The notes beneath the pieces were generated by a model, which worked only from the letters and a program-made list of their open reading frames with translations, made no database searches and had not been told where the DNA came from. DNA of 64,000 bases, taken from assembly GCF_014653785.1 (NCBI RefSeq), contig NZ_BNAS01000002.1, forward strand, positions 120,756 through 184,755, read 5' to 3'. Source of the stretch: Promicromonospora soli (GTDB taxonomy: Bacteria > Actinomycetota > Actinomycetes > Actinomycetales > Cellulomonadaceae). The position numbers were made by a program, and so were the translations under genes. Below are positions 16,773 through 24,598 of the stretch, one piece after another. Position 1 is the stretch's first letter. Every line of letters starts with the position of its first letter.

Positions 16773-18185
16773 CTAGATGCCTAGGTTCAGGTCCTTGATG
16801 CGGACCGGGTCGCCCGTCTCCAGCGAGCGGTTGCCCGCGTAGCCCACCGACGACGCCCGGACGCCGTCGACATAGCCGGCCGCACGGCCTAGCGGGTCCG
16901 GCTCGGCGGATGGTGCGAACACGCTGGCCAGCAGCAGCGCGTCGCCGCCGCCGTGCCCGCCCCCGCCGCGCACGATCGGCCGCTCCTCGGCCCGCTCCCA
17001 GTGCCGCTGCACCACCAGCCGCTCCCCGATGGGGCGCACCGGGTCCTTGGCGAAGACCTCGGTAGCGCTCGGGTCGAGGATCGCCGCGCCGTCGGCGCTG
17101 AACTCGACCGAGCCGCGCTCCACCACCTCGAGCTCCGCCCGGCCGCGCGTGCCGTTCACCACCACGCGGTAGCCCTCCCATGGCGAGTGCGCGGTGAGCG
17201 AGTACGTCAGCAGCGCGCCGCCCTCGTACTCGACGACGAGCCCGAGGGTGTCCTCGGTGGTGATGCCCGCATCGAACACCGACCGGTTGCGTACGTAGCC
17301 GTCCACCGCCTGAGCCTGCGGCCCGTACAGCCGGGACAGCCACTCGTTCTTGTCAACGGAGAGCTGCCACGGGTCGACGCCTCGCTCGTGGAGCGCAAGC
17401 TCCGCGTCGGTGGCCTCGTAGCCTGACTCGTGTGCGCCGTCGTCGCCGTAGAAGCGGCGTCCGCCCGTGGCGAAGACGCGCTGCGGCACGCTGTCGATCC
17501 ACCAGTTGACCAGGTCGAAGTGGTGGCTGGACTTGTGCACCAGCAGGCCGCCGTTGTTCACCTTCTCGCGGTGCCAGCGGCGGAAGTAGTCGGCGCCGTG
17601 GACGGTGTCGAGGGCCCAGTCGAAGTGGACCGACAGCACGCGGCCGATCTCGCCGCTCGCGATCACCTCGCGCAGCGCGCTGTTGCGCGGCGAGTAGCGG
17701 TAGTTGAACGTCGTCACCAGGTCGCGGCCCGTCTCGGCCACCGCGTCCACGATCTGCCGGGCCTGGTCGGCGTGCGCCGCGATCGGCTTCTCCACGACGA
17801 CGTCGACACCCGCCCGCAGCGCGCGCGTGACCAGGTCGCCGTGGGTGCGGTCGATCGACGTGACGATCACGCGATCCACGGACTGCTCCGCTATCGCCTT
17901 CTCCAGGTCGTCCGGCTCGTACACCGGCCGGACCCCGCCGAGCGCAGCCGCCACCCGCGCCTCGTAGACCGCCGCGCGCACGGGATTGGGCTCGACCCAC
18001 GCGACGATCTCGCCGTCGGGCGCGTGCGTGCCGATCAGAGCGTTGATGTACATGGAGGCACGGTGTCCCGTTCCAACCACCGCGTAGCGGCGGCGTCCCT
18101 CGGGCAGGGGGCCCGACGGCGGCTCGGGCTCGCGGGTCGGACCGGTGATCGGCTCGGTGGTCGGCTCTGTGGTCGGCTCGGGCAT
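16773..18185 (-). CDS. Gfo/Idh/MocA-family oxidoreductase
   Basis: This 470-residue dehydrogenase has a low-complexity N-terminal tail of Thr-Glu-Pro repeats (about 1-30), then the Rossmann motif YAVVGTGHRASMYI. The catalytic EKPIAAHADQ lies near residue 134, followed by VTTFNYRYSPRN and the substrate-domain sequence NNGGLLVHKSSHHFDLVNWW, where the His residues are typical of the active site. Length and motifs fit hexose-derivative dehydrogenases. It stands alone on the minus strand. A GGGAAAGCGCTGTCC operator 69 bases upstream suggests LacI control shared with the 32 kb and 63 kb operons. Confidence 0.88.
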   Translation of the reverse strand: MPEPTTEPTTEPITGPTREPEPPSGPLPEGRRRYAVVGTGHRASMYINALIGTHAPDGEIVAWVEPNPVRAAVYEARVAAALGGVRPVYEPDDLEKAIAEQSVDRVIVTSIDRTHGDLVTRALRAGVDVVVEKPIAAHADQARQIVDAVAETGRDLVTTFNYRYSPRNSALREVIASGEIGRVLSVHFDWALDTVHGADYFRRWHREKVNNGGLLVHKSSHHFDLVNWWIDSVPQRVFATGGRRFYGDDGAHESGYEATDAELALHERGVDPWQLSVDKNEWLSRLYGPQAQAVDGYVRNRSVFDAGITTEDTLGLVVEYEGGALLTYSLTAHSPWEGYRVVVNGTRGRAELEVVERGSVEFSADGAAILDPSATEVFAKDPVRPIGERLVVQRHWERAEERPIVRGGGGHGGGDALLLASVFAPSAEPDPLGRAAGYVDGVRASSVGYAGNRSLETGDPVRIKDLNLGI

Positions 18186-18253
18186 CGGTGGAGAGCTCCT
18201 TCGGTCGTCGTCGACGTCGGGTGGGTGGGATGGGATTGAAACGATACGACGCC

Positions 18254-18268
18254 GGGAAAGCGCTGTCC
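18254..18268. promoter_or_regulatory. LacI-type operator GGGAAAGCGCTGTCC
   Basis: This imperfect palindrome of the GGAAAGCGCNTTCC type is upstream of the 16773-18185 dehydrogenase. Related sites lie at 31929, 63119 and 63207. A TTGAAACGATAC half-site (18237-18248) lies next to it. Confidence 0.55.
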
Positions 18269-18281
18269 ACGACCTGCGAGC

Positions 18282-19322
18282 TCACCGCTCGGGCGTCAGC
18301 ACCACCTGGCCGGCCCACGCGAACCCGCCGCCGAACCCGAACAGCAGCGCCGGCACGCCCGCCGGGATCTTGCCGGCGTGCCACCACTTGGACAGCCCCA
18401 GGGGGATCGACGCCGCGGACGTGTTACCCGACTCCGTGATGTCCGTGACAACTACCTTGCCGTCCAGGCCGAGCGCCTTGGCCAGCGGCTCGATGATCCG
18501 CAGGTTCGCCTGGTGCGCCACCAGCACCTCGATGTCGTCCAGGCTCAGCCCGGCCCTCGCCACGACGTCCCGCGCGCGGTCAGCGGCCCGCGTGATGGCC
18601 CACTTGAACACCGTCCGGCCGTCCTGCTGGAACTTCACTTCCGGCGCCTCGATCCGAACCGCCGGCGTGAGCTCCGGCTCCGTGCCCCACACCACCGGCC
18701 CGACGGCGGGCGTGTCGGTCGCCTGCAGCACCACCGCCCCCGCGCCGTCGGCCGTGAGGATGGCCGTCGAGCGGTCGGTCCAGTCCGTGTACGCCGCGAG
18801 CTTCTCCGCGCCGATCACCAGCGCCGTGCGCGCCGAGCCGGTCCGGATCGCCTGGTCGGCCAGCCCGACCGCGTGCGCGAAGCCGGAGCACGCCACGTTG
18901 AGGTCCATCGCCGCCGGACCCACGACGTTGCGCAGGTCCGGCGCCTCCTCGCCCTCGGGCGTCGAAGCGCCCGGCTGGACGCCGGTGCGCAGCGCGTACG
19001 CGACCCGGCCCGCGATGTTCGGCGTGCGGTCGTCGGCGGTAGCGGTCGCGACGATCACCAGGTCGACGGAGTCCTCGGACACCCCGGCGTCGGCGAGCGC
19101 GTGCTCGGCCGCGGCGGTCGCCATGTCGGCGACCGTGACGTCGTCGGCCGCCACGTGCCGCGTGACGATGCCCGTTCGGGACCGGATCCACTCGTCGTTG
19201 GTCTCGACGAGCTCGGCGATGTCATCGTTCGTAAGCGTCTTCGGTGGCTGATGGTGACCCAGGCCGATGATGCGGGAGCCGGCAGCGCCGGGGGGAAGTG
19301 TCAGTGCGGGCGACGTAGCCAT
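18282..19322 (-). CDS. fabH: Beta-ketoacyl-ACP synthase III
   Basis: This 346-residue thiolase-fold condensing enzyme has the KAS III triad: Cys145 in NVACSGFAH, His in VLVAHQANLRI and Asn in ESGNTSAASIPLGL. Together with the N-terminal TNDEWIRSRTGI, this identifies the family that condenses an acyl-CoA primer with malonyl-ACP. An insert of roughly 20 residues (QPGASTPEGEEAPDLRN, about 116-132) precedes the catalytic Cys. The gene is not in a fatty-acid synthesis cluster. A secondary or branched primer role is possible, but the housekeeping FabH assignment cannot be excluded. Confidence 0.88.
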   Translation of the reverse strand: MATSPALTLPPGAAGSRIIGLGHHQPPKTLTNDDIAELVETNDEWIRSRTGIVTRHVAADDVTVADMATAAAEHALADAGVSEDSVDLVIVATATADDRTPNIAGRVAYALRTGVQPGASTPEGEEAPDLRNVVGPAAMDLNVACSGFAHAVGLADQAIRTGSARTALVIGAEKLAAYTDWTDRSTAILTADGAGAVVLQATDTPAVGPVVWGTEPELTPAVRIEAPEVKFQQDGRTVFKWAITRAADRARDVVARAGLSLDDIEVLVAHQANLRIIEPLAKALGLDGKVVVTDITESGNTSAASIPLGLSKWWHAGKIPAGVPALLFGFGGGFAWAGQVVLTPER

Positions 19323-19326
19323 GGTT

Positions 19327-19941
19327 TCAACGTAGCGCGCTCAGGTCGAACGGCTCCACGAGCAGTCCGGGAACCCGCTCCCGTGCGGCTCGCACTATGC
19401 GCTCCTCCGCCCCCGGCCCGGTGTCCGGCACCTCGCCCACCTCGCGAAAGGCCCCACGCACCTGAGCGTCGTACCGCTCCCCCATAGCCGCGTTGCGGCC
19501 TTTGTAGGTCCAGGCGATGAGGTTGCCCAGGTCGAACCGCGGCCCGCACGAGCGGCAGGACATGATGCCGGGCGGCCGCCGGAACCGGGTGGTCCGGTGA
19601 CCGCCCGGGCACGACCCGACCCACGGTCCGTCGATCGACGGCGCGGACGGGTCCACGCACCGCCGGCCCGAGCACCCGATCCGCACCGCCACCTCGCGCC
19701 ACACCGGCCCGTGCTTGGCCTTGGACCCGGCGAGCGCGTGCGCCACCTCGTGCAGGATCGTGTCCCGCACCTCCCGCTCGTCGTGGATGCGGGTCAGCGG
19801 CGCGGACAGGCTGATGCGGCGCTTGGCGTAGCTGCACATCCCGGCGCGCCGTACGGCGTCGTCGAACTCGAAGGTCCAGGCCTTCAGCCCGTGCTGGTCC
19901 ATCAGCTCGCGCGCCAGGCGCGAGGCGGCGACAAGGTTCAT
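19327..19941 (-). CDS. SprT-like zinc metalloprotease-fold protein
   Basis: This 204-residue cytoplasmic protein has an SprT-like domain with zinc motif HEVAH (64-68) and a third ligand His77 in KHGPVW. A C-terminal zinc-ribbon-like part includes CPGGH and CRSC. The eukaryotic relative SPRTN cuts DNA-protein crosslinks, and bacterial homologues are largely uncharacterised. It ends 4 bases before the fabH start on the same strand, so the two may be co-transcribed. The ATG at 19941 begins MNLVAASRLARELMDQHGL, the usual family start. Confidence 0.87.
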   Translation of the reverse strand: MNLVAASRLARELMDQHGLKAWTFEFDDAVRRAGMCSYAKRRISLSAPLTRIHDEREVRDTILHEVAHALAGSKAKHGPVWREVAVRIGCSGRRCVDPSAPSIDGPWVGSCPGGHRTTRFRRPPGIMSCRSCGPRFDLGNLIAWTYKGRNAAMGERYDAQVRGAFREVGEVPDTGPGAEERIVRAARERVPGLLVEPFDLSALR

Positions 19942-20067
19942 GGGTACCCCTGCGTTGTTCGTGGGTGGATCGAGAGCGTCCGGCCGTTCCGGACGCGATC
20001 GAACCTACGGGCCCCCACTGACACCCACGCGAAGTTATCCACAACCCCGGGTCAGACTGCAGACCGG

Positions 20068-22377
20068 TCAGGCTTCGGCCCCCGATGAGCCCGCCGACGG
20101 GTCGGCCGGCGGGATCGGGAAGTTCGTCCGGAACACGTTCGACGGATCGTAGACCGCCTTCACCGTCCGCAGCCTGGCGAGCGTCGGCTCCGGGAACGCC
20201 TCCAGCAGCCGCTCGGGCCGGCGGTCGGTGTCGAACGACAGGTACGAGCCGTCCATCACGGGCCCGATCTCCGCGTCCCACGCCTGGTTGAGCCGGTCCT
20301 GGCCGGAGGCGAGCGCGGAGAGCTGGAAGTTCTGGTGCCGGTGCGCGTACGCGGTCGCATCCGGTGCCACGTCGTTCCCGGCGCCGCCCGTCGCGCGGAT
20401 CGACGTGAAGTACGACTCCCCGGAGCTCAGCAGCCGCTCGATCGCCCGGCTCGTGCCCTGGTCCAGGTGGGCAAGCAGCCCCGACCGCGCCGACGGGTCG
20501 CCGCCGCCGGAGTGGTGGGCGTCCTCCTCCCGCACCACCCCCGAGTAGGGCAGGAGCTGCGCCTGGTGGCCCAGCAGCGGCCCGGCGTCGGCCAGCAGCT
20601 CGAGCTGGGCGATGGCCTCGTCCGGGTCCGCGTCGGCGCCCTCCGCCGCGAACACGGTCATGAGCTGCGCCATCGGCGTCTGGCCGCGGCGGCCCGGGGC
20701 AAGGATCATGAACGACGTGAGCCCGCGCGGGGCCGCCTCGACGGTGGCACCCCACCGCTCCAGGAGGCCGGCCGTGTCGGTCGCGTCGAGCGTCATCTGG
20801 GAGAAGACCACGTCCCCGACGGCGCCGGCCTCGACCTCCAGCCAGGTCACCACACCCATGTTCCCGCCGGCGCCGCGCAGCGCCCAGAACAGGTCCGGGT
20901 GCTCGTCGCGGGAGGCGTGCAGCACCCGCCCGTCTGCCGTGACGACCTCGGCGGCGACCACGTGGTCGATCGTCAGGCCCTGGAGCCGGCCCAGGAACCC
21001 GATACCCCCTGTGGTGGCAAGACCGCCGACGCCCACGCCGCCGTAGTCCCCGGACGTGATCGCCCAGCCGCGCGGCGCCAGCTTCGCCGCCACCTCCCCC
21101 CAGGTCGCGCCAGCGCCGATCCGCACGCGGCGCGTCGCCTCGTCGACCACCTCGACGGAGCGCATGCCGATGAGGCTGAGCACCACGCCGCCGTCGTTCG
21201 TGGACCGGCCGGAGATCCCGTGCCCGGCCGAGCGGACGGCGAACTCCGTGTCCTGCTTCTGCACCCACGCCAGCCCGGACGCGACCTCCTCGGCACCCTG
21301 CGGCCGCAGCACCAGGCCGGGCGCCCCGGACCGCAGGTAGTTGTGCCGCACGGACTCGTACTCGCGGTCCCCGGGCTCCACGGCCCGGGCCGCGAGCTCC
21401 GGCGGGAGCGAGTCGTAGTCGATTCCCGGCCGCCGCGCGGCCAGTGCTGCCGTGCCCCGGTGGGCCGACGCCGGCGCCGTGCCCGCGGACCGCCGCTCGG
21501 ACGCCACCGCCTCACGCACGGCGGGCGCCACCTCCTGCGCGAACGACCGGATCTGGTCCGGGGCGTCGCCGGCGAGGATGAAGGCGCTGACGCCGTCCTC
21601 GACGGCCAGCTGCGTGAGCTCCTCGACCCACTGGTCGGCGGGGCCCTGCAGCGGACCCGACGAGCGGTCGGTGATCGCCCCGCCCACGTTGAGCAGGCGA
21701 CGGATCTCACTCGGCGAGCGCCCGCCCTCCAGCGCCGCCTCGTCGATGGTCGCGTTGCCGCGTGCCAGGTCGCCGTCCTTCATGTAGCCCAGGGACGGCA
21801 GCCAGCCGTCGGCCTTCGCGCCGGTGAGCCGGAGCATCCGCTTCTTGTACGCGCCGAGCCAGATCGGGATGTCGTGCGCGGGGGCGGGGCCGCGCTTGGC
21901 GCCGTCGACCCGGTGGAACTCACCCGGCACGCGCAGCGGCGTGCGGTTGGTGGAGTCCCAGATGCCACGCATGATCTCGATCGCCTCTTCGAGGGCGCCG
22001 ACGCTCTCGGCCGGCGTGCGGCGCGTGGCGCCCATCGCCGCCATCGCGTCCCAGAAACCTCCGGCGCCCGCGCCCATCTCGAACCGGCCGCCGCTGAGCA
22101 GATCGAGGCTCGCGGCCGAACGTGCCGTGAGGGCGGGCTGGCGCATGCCCAGGTTGAGCACGTTGGCGGAGATGTGGATGCGCTCGGTCTGCGCGGCCAC
22201 CCACGACATCAGCGTCCACGTGTCCAGGAACGACGGCTGGTACGGGTGGTCCTGGAACGTGACGAGGTCGAGGCCTACCCGCTCCGAGAGCTGCGCGAGC
22301 TGGATGGGGCTCTGCGGGTCGCTGTTGGTCGGGGTGATGAAGGTGCCGAAGAGCAGGTCGTGCCCGTAGTCGGTCAT
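20068..22377 (-). CDS. Fusion of a luciferase-like monooxygenase and a BBE-type FAD oxidoreductase
   Basis: This 769-residue protein has two complete flavoenzyme units. Residues 1-290 are a luciferase-like (LLM) TIM barrel (LLFGTFITPTNSDPQ, GLDLVTFQDHPYQPSFLDTW, RFEMGAGAGGFWDAM) that would use FMN or F420. Residues 310-765 are a PCMH-type FAD oxidase with LVLRPQGAEEVASGLAWV, RSAGHGISGRS (the His for covalent FAD), GGVGVGGLATTGGIGFLGR and a C-terminal berberine-bridge-like tail (YDPSNVFRTNF). The second covalent Cys of bicovalent enzymes is missing. The reading frame is continuous with no internal start or ribosome site needed. It is divergent from marR across a perfect operator. Confidence 0.88.
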   Translation of the reverse strand: MTDYGHDLLFGTFITPTNSDPQSPIQLAQLSERVGLDLVTFQDHPYQPSFLDTWTLMSWVAAQTERIHISANVLNLGMRQPALTARSAASLDLLSGGRFEMGAGAGGFWDAMAAMGATRRTPAESVGALEEAIEIMRGIWDSTNRTPLRVPGEFHRVDGAKRGPAPAHDIPIWLGAYKKRMLRLTGAKADGWLPSLGYMKDGDLARGNATIDEAALEGGRSPSEIRRLLNVGGAITDRSSGPLQGPADQWVEELTQLAVEDGVSAFILAGDAPDQIRSFAQEVAPAVREAVASERRSAGTAPASAHRGTAALAARRPGIDYDSLPPELAARAVEPGDREYESVRHNYLRSGAPGLVLRPQGAEEVASGLAWVQKQDTEFAVRSAGHGISGRSTNDGGVVLSLIGMRSVEVVDEATRRVRIGAGATWGEVAAKLAPRGWAITSGDYGGVGVGGLATTGGIGFLGRLQGLTIDHVVAAEVVTADGRVLHASRDEHPDLFWALRGAGGNMGVVTWLEVEAGAVGDVVFSQMTLDATDTAGLLERWGATVEAAPRGLTSFMILAPGRRGQTPMAQLMTVFAAEGADADPDEAIAQLELLADAGPLLGHQAQLLPYSGVVREEDAHHSGGGDPSARSGLLAHLDQGTSRAIERLLSSGESYFTSIRATGGAGNDVAPDATAYAHRHQNFQLSALASGQDRLNQAWDAEIGPVMDGSYLSFDTDRRPERLLEAFPEPTLARLRTVKAVYDPSNVFRTNFPIPPADPSAGSSGAEA

Positions 22378-22425
22378 GCGTGCGGTCGTCCCTCGTGTCG
22401 CGTCGTCTGCCGCGCGTCACGGCAG

Positions 22426-22446
22426 ATCGTCTGTCTAGCAGACGAT
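22426..22446. promoter_or_regulatory. MarR-type palindromic operator
   Basis: ATCGTCTG-tctag-CAGACGAT is a perfect 8-bp inverted repeat with a 5-bp spacer, centred between the divergent LLM-BBE fusion and marR. It is the obvious site for the MarR protein. Confidence 0.78.
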
Positions 22447-22460
22447 ATTATCCACAACTC

Positions 22461-22489
22461 TTCTTGTGTGCCGCACATTCCCGTAGGAT
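22461..22489 (+). promoter_or_regulatory. Promoter of marR (probably leaderless)
   Basis: TTCTTG, 17 bases, TAGGAT. The -10 box ends 6 bases before the ATG at 22496, so transcription would start at or next to the start codon. Confidence 0.5.
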
Positions 22490-22495
22490 GGGCGC

Positions 22496-22990
22496 ATGAG
22501 CACCACGCCCACCGAGACCCGCGCCGGCCGGCACTCCCTCTTCGGCTGGTCCCTCGCCGCGCTCCTGCGCGAGTGGAGCGCCCGGGTCGACGCCGCGGCG
22601 GACGACCTGCCGCAGGGCACGCGGGGCTACCAGCTTCTGACGGCGGTGGTGCACGGCAACCTGCCGAGCCAGGCGGCGCTGGCCGCCTCGCTCGGCATCG
22701 ACCGAACGGTCATGACCTATCTGCTCGACGCGTTCGAGGACTGCGGGCTCGTGGAGCGGCAGCGGGACCCGGCCGACAGGCGCGCGCGGCGCATCGTGGC
22801 CACGGACCGCGGCCAGGAGGTGCTCGCCGCGATGGACGCACGCGTCACCGCCGCGGAGGAGGAGCTGCTAGCCGGGCTCGAGCCGGCGCAGCGCGTGCTG
22901 CTCCGCGAGCTGCTGGAGCGCGCCGCCACCGGCACGGGCCCGGACGACGACCCGTGCCGCACGGTGGTCCAGGCGATCAAGCCGGCTTGA
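22496..22990 (+). CDS. MarR-family transcriptional regulator
   Basis: This 164-residue winged-helix dimeric repressor reads GYQLLTAVVHGNLPSQAALAASLGIDRTVMTYLLDAFEDCGLVERQRDPADRRARRIVATDRG (about 43-105), the standard MarR DNA-binding region with recognition helix DRTVMTYLLDAF and wing RDPADRRARR. It most likely represses the divergent flavoprotein fusion and itself through the palindrome at 22426-22446. MarR ligands are usually phenolics or toxic aromatics, which would suit a substrate of the flavoenzyme, but this is inference. Confidence 0.9.
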   Translation: MSTTPTETRAGRHSLFGWSLAALLREWSARVDAAADDLPQGTRGYQLLTAVVHGNLPSQAALAASLGIDRTVMTYLLDAFEDCGLVERQRDPADRRARRIVATDRGQEVLAAMDARVTAAEEELLAGLEPAQRVLLRELLERAATGTGPDDDPCRTVVQAIKPA

Positions 22991-23033
22991 GGTCAGACGT
23001 GAAGATCACGCAGGTGACCCGCACACTTCCGGG

Positions 23034-23732
23034 TCAGCGCTCGCCCAGCCCCGTCTCCCGGTAGAACCCCTCGATGTGCTCGCGCACGAGGCGCGCCGCC
23101 CCGGCGCCGTCGTGCCGCGCCACGGCGTCCACGATCGCGCGGTGCTCCGCGCAGAGCCGCGCCGCGGTCCTGGGCCACTCCTCGACGGCCTCCGCACCCG
23201 CCGTCACGTACGAGGCGACGGCGGCCCGCATGCCGCTCAGGATGGCCTCGACGAGCTGGTTGCCGCTCAGGCGGGCCAGCTCGATGTGGAAGTCCTGGTC
23301 GTGCTCCAGAAAGGCGGCGACGTCCAGGTCGGGGTCGGCCATCGCCTCGACGTGCTCGCGCACCCGGTCGAGCGCGGCGTCGTCGGACGTTCGCTCGGCG
23401 GCGTCGCGCACGGCACCGGTCTCGAGCAGCACGCGCGTGCGTACGACGTCGGACACGGGCAGGGTGCCGGACGCGACGTGCAGACGCACCGCCGCACCCA
23501 GGCCGGCCGCAGGCCGGTCGATCACGGTGGCGCCCGCGCTGGGGCCGGAGCCGACGGCGGTGCGCACGATGCCCATCGCCTCGAGGATGCGGATGGCCTC
23601 GCGCACCGACGGGCGGGACACACCCAGCTCCTCTGCGAGCGCCCGCTCGGCCGGCAGCCGCTCGCCGATCGGCCACTTGCCCGCGGTGAGGCCGGTCTCG
23701 ATCTGGGCCAGGACGCGCTCGTGGGTTCTCAC
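23034..23732 (-). CDS. FadR/GntR-family regulator with FCD domain (LldR/LutR-like)
   Basis: This 232-residue regulator has an N-terminal GntR winged helix (RTHERVLAQIETGLTAGKWPIGERLPAERALAEELGVSRPSVREAIRILEAMGIV, about 2-55) and a C-terminal FCD ligand domain with the metal-binding pattern FLEHDQDFHIELA and AEHRAIVDAV...REHI. I use the GTG at 23732. The frame continues to a GTG at 23762, but that region coincides with a palindromic operator. It is divergent from lutABC and most likely controls it in response to L-lactate, as LldR-type proteins do. Confidence 0.88.
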   Translation of the reverse strand: MRTHERVLAQIETGLTAGKWPIGERLPAERALAEELGVSRPSVREAIRILEAMGIVRTAVGSGPSAGATVIDRPAAGLGAAVRLHVASGTLPVSDVVRTRVLLETGAVRDAAERTSDDAALDRVREHVEAMADPDLDVAAFLEHDQDFHIELARLSGNQLVEAILSGMRAAVASYVTAGAEAVEEWPRTAARLCAEHRAIVDAVARHDGAGAARLVREHIEGFYRETGLGER

Positions 23733-23747
23733 CGGGCCAGTGTACTT

Positions 23748-23764
23748 CTGTGGTCTGTCCACAG
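23748..23764. promoter_or_regulatory. GntR/FCD-type operator before lutA
   Basis: CTGTGG-tctgt-CCACAG is a perfect 6-bp inverted repeat with a 5-bp spacer containing TGGTCTGTCCA, the common shape of FadR-family sites. A TATGGT -10 box (23770-23775) for lutA follows, so binding would block RNA polymerase. Confidence 0.7.
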
Positions 23765-23803
23765 TGGGCTATGGTGAGGACAGACCTCGAAGGAGAGTGC
23801 CCC

Positions 23804-24598
23804 ATGCGTATAGCCCTGGCTTCCACCTGCATCGCCGACGCCATGTTCCCGCAGGCCCCGAGGGCCGTCGTCACGCTTCTGGAGCGCCTGGGCCACGAGG
23901 TGGTGTTTCCCGCCGGGCAGGCATGCTGCGGCCAGATGCACGTCAACACCGGCTACCTCGCCGAGGCCGTCCCCGTGGTCCGGAACCACGTGCGGACGTT
24001 CGCCCCTGTCGCCGACGGCGAGTGGGACGCAGTGGTGGTGCCGTCCGGCTCGTGCACAGGCTCGATCCGGCACCAGCAGGCGATGGTCCTGGAGCGCGCC
24101 GGCCTGCCGGACGAAGCACGCGCCGCGACCGCCGTCGCCGAGCACACCTACGAGCTGTCCGAGCTGCTGGTCGACGTGCTCGGTGTGACCGACGTCGGCG
24201 CCTGGTTCCCGCACCGCGTCACCTACCACCCCACGTGCCACTCGCTGCGGATGCTCGGCGTGGGCGACAAGCCCGAGCGGCTCCTGCGGGCCGTCGACGG
24301 GCTGGAGCTCGTCCCGCTCGCGGAGGCCGAGGGCTGCTGCGGGTTCGGCGGGACGTTCGCCCTGAAGAACGCCGACACGTCCGCGGCGATGCTCGCGGAC
24401 AAGGTGGCCACCGTCGTCGACACCGGGGCCGAGGTGCTCACCGCCGGCGACTGGTCGTGCCTGATGCACATCGGCGGCGGCCTCTCGCGCGGCGGCACGG
24501 GCGTGCGGCCCATGCACCTGGCGGAGATCCTCGCCTCGACGCGGGAGTCGCCGGTTGTCCCGGGCCGACCCGGCGCCGACCGGGAGGTGGCCCGATGA
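23804..24598 (+). CDS. lutA: L-lactate utilisation protein LutA, (Fe-S)-binding
   Basis: This 264-residue protein consists of two cysteine-rich CCG domains, seen as ACCGQMH near residue 46 and GCCGFGG near 180, with TYHPTCHSLRML between them. It is a subunit of the LutABC complex that oxidises L-lactate to pyruvate in the cytoplasm. The ATG at 23804 has AAGGAGAG. The C-terminal 25 residues, rich in Pro/Arg, extend past the usual end of the family. Its stop overlaps the lutB start by 4 bases (ATGA). Confidence 0.93.
   Translation: MRIALASTCIADAMFPQAPRAVVTLLERLGHEVVFPAGQACCGQMHVNTGYLAEAVPVVRNHVRTFAPVADGEWDAVVVPSGSCTGSIRHQQAMVLERAGLPDEARAATAVAEHTYELSELLVDVLGVTDVGAWFPHRVTYHPTCHSLRMLGVGDKPERLLRAVDGLELVPLAEAEGCCGFGGTFALKNADTSAAMLADKVATVVDTGAEVLTAGDWSCLMHIGGGLSRGGTGVRPMHLAEILASTRESPVVPGRPGADREVAR

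Noticed and set aside
23074-24594. The 1012-codon reading frame that contains lutB
   Set aside because: The first 500 or so codons lie antisense to the FCD regulator and out of frame across lutA, and have low-complexity composition. lutB itself starts at 24595 by ATGA overlap.
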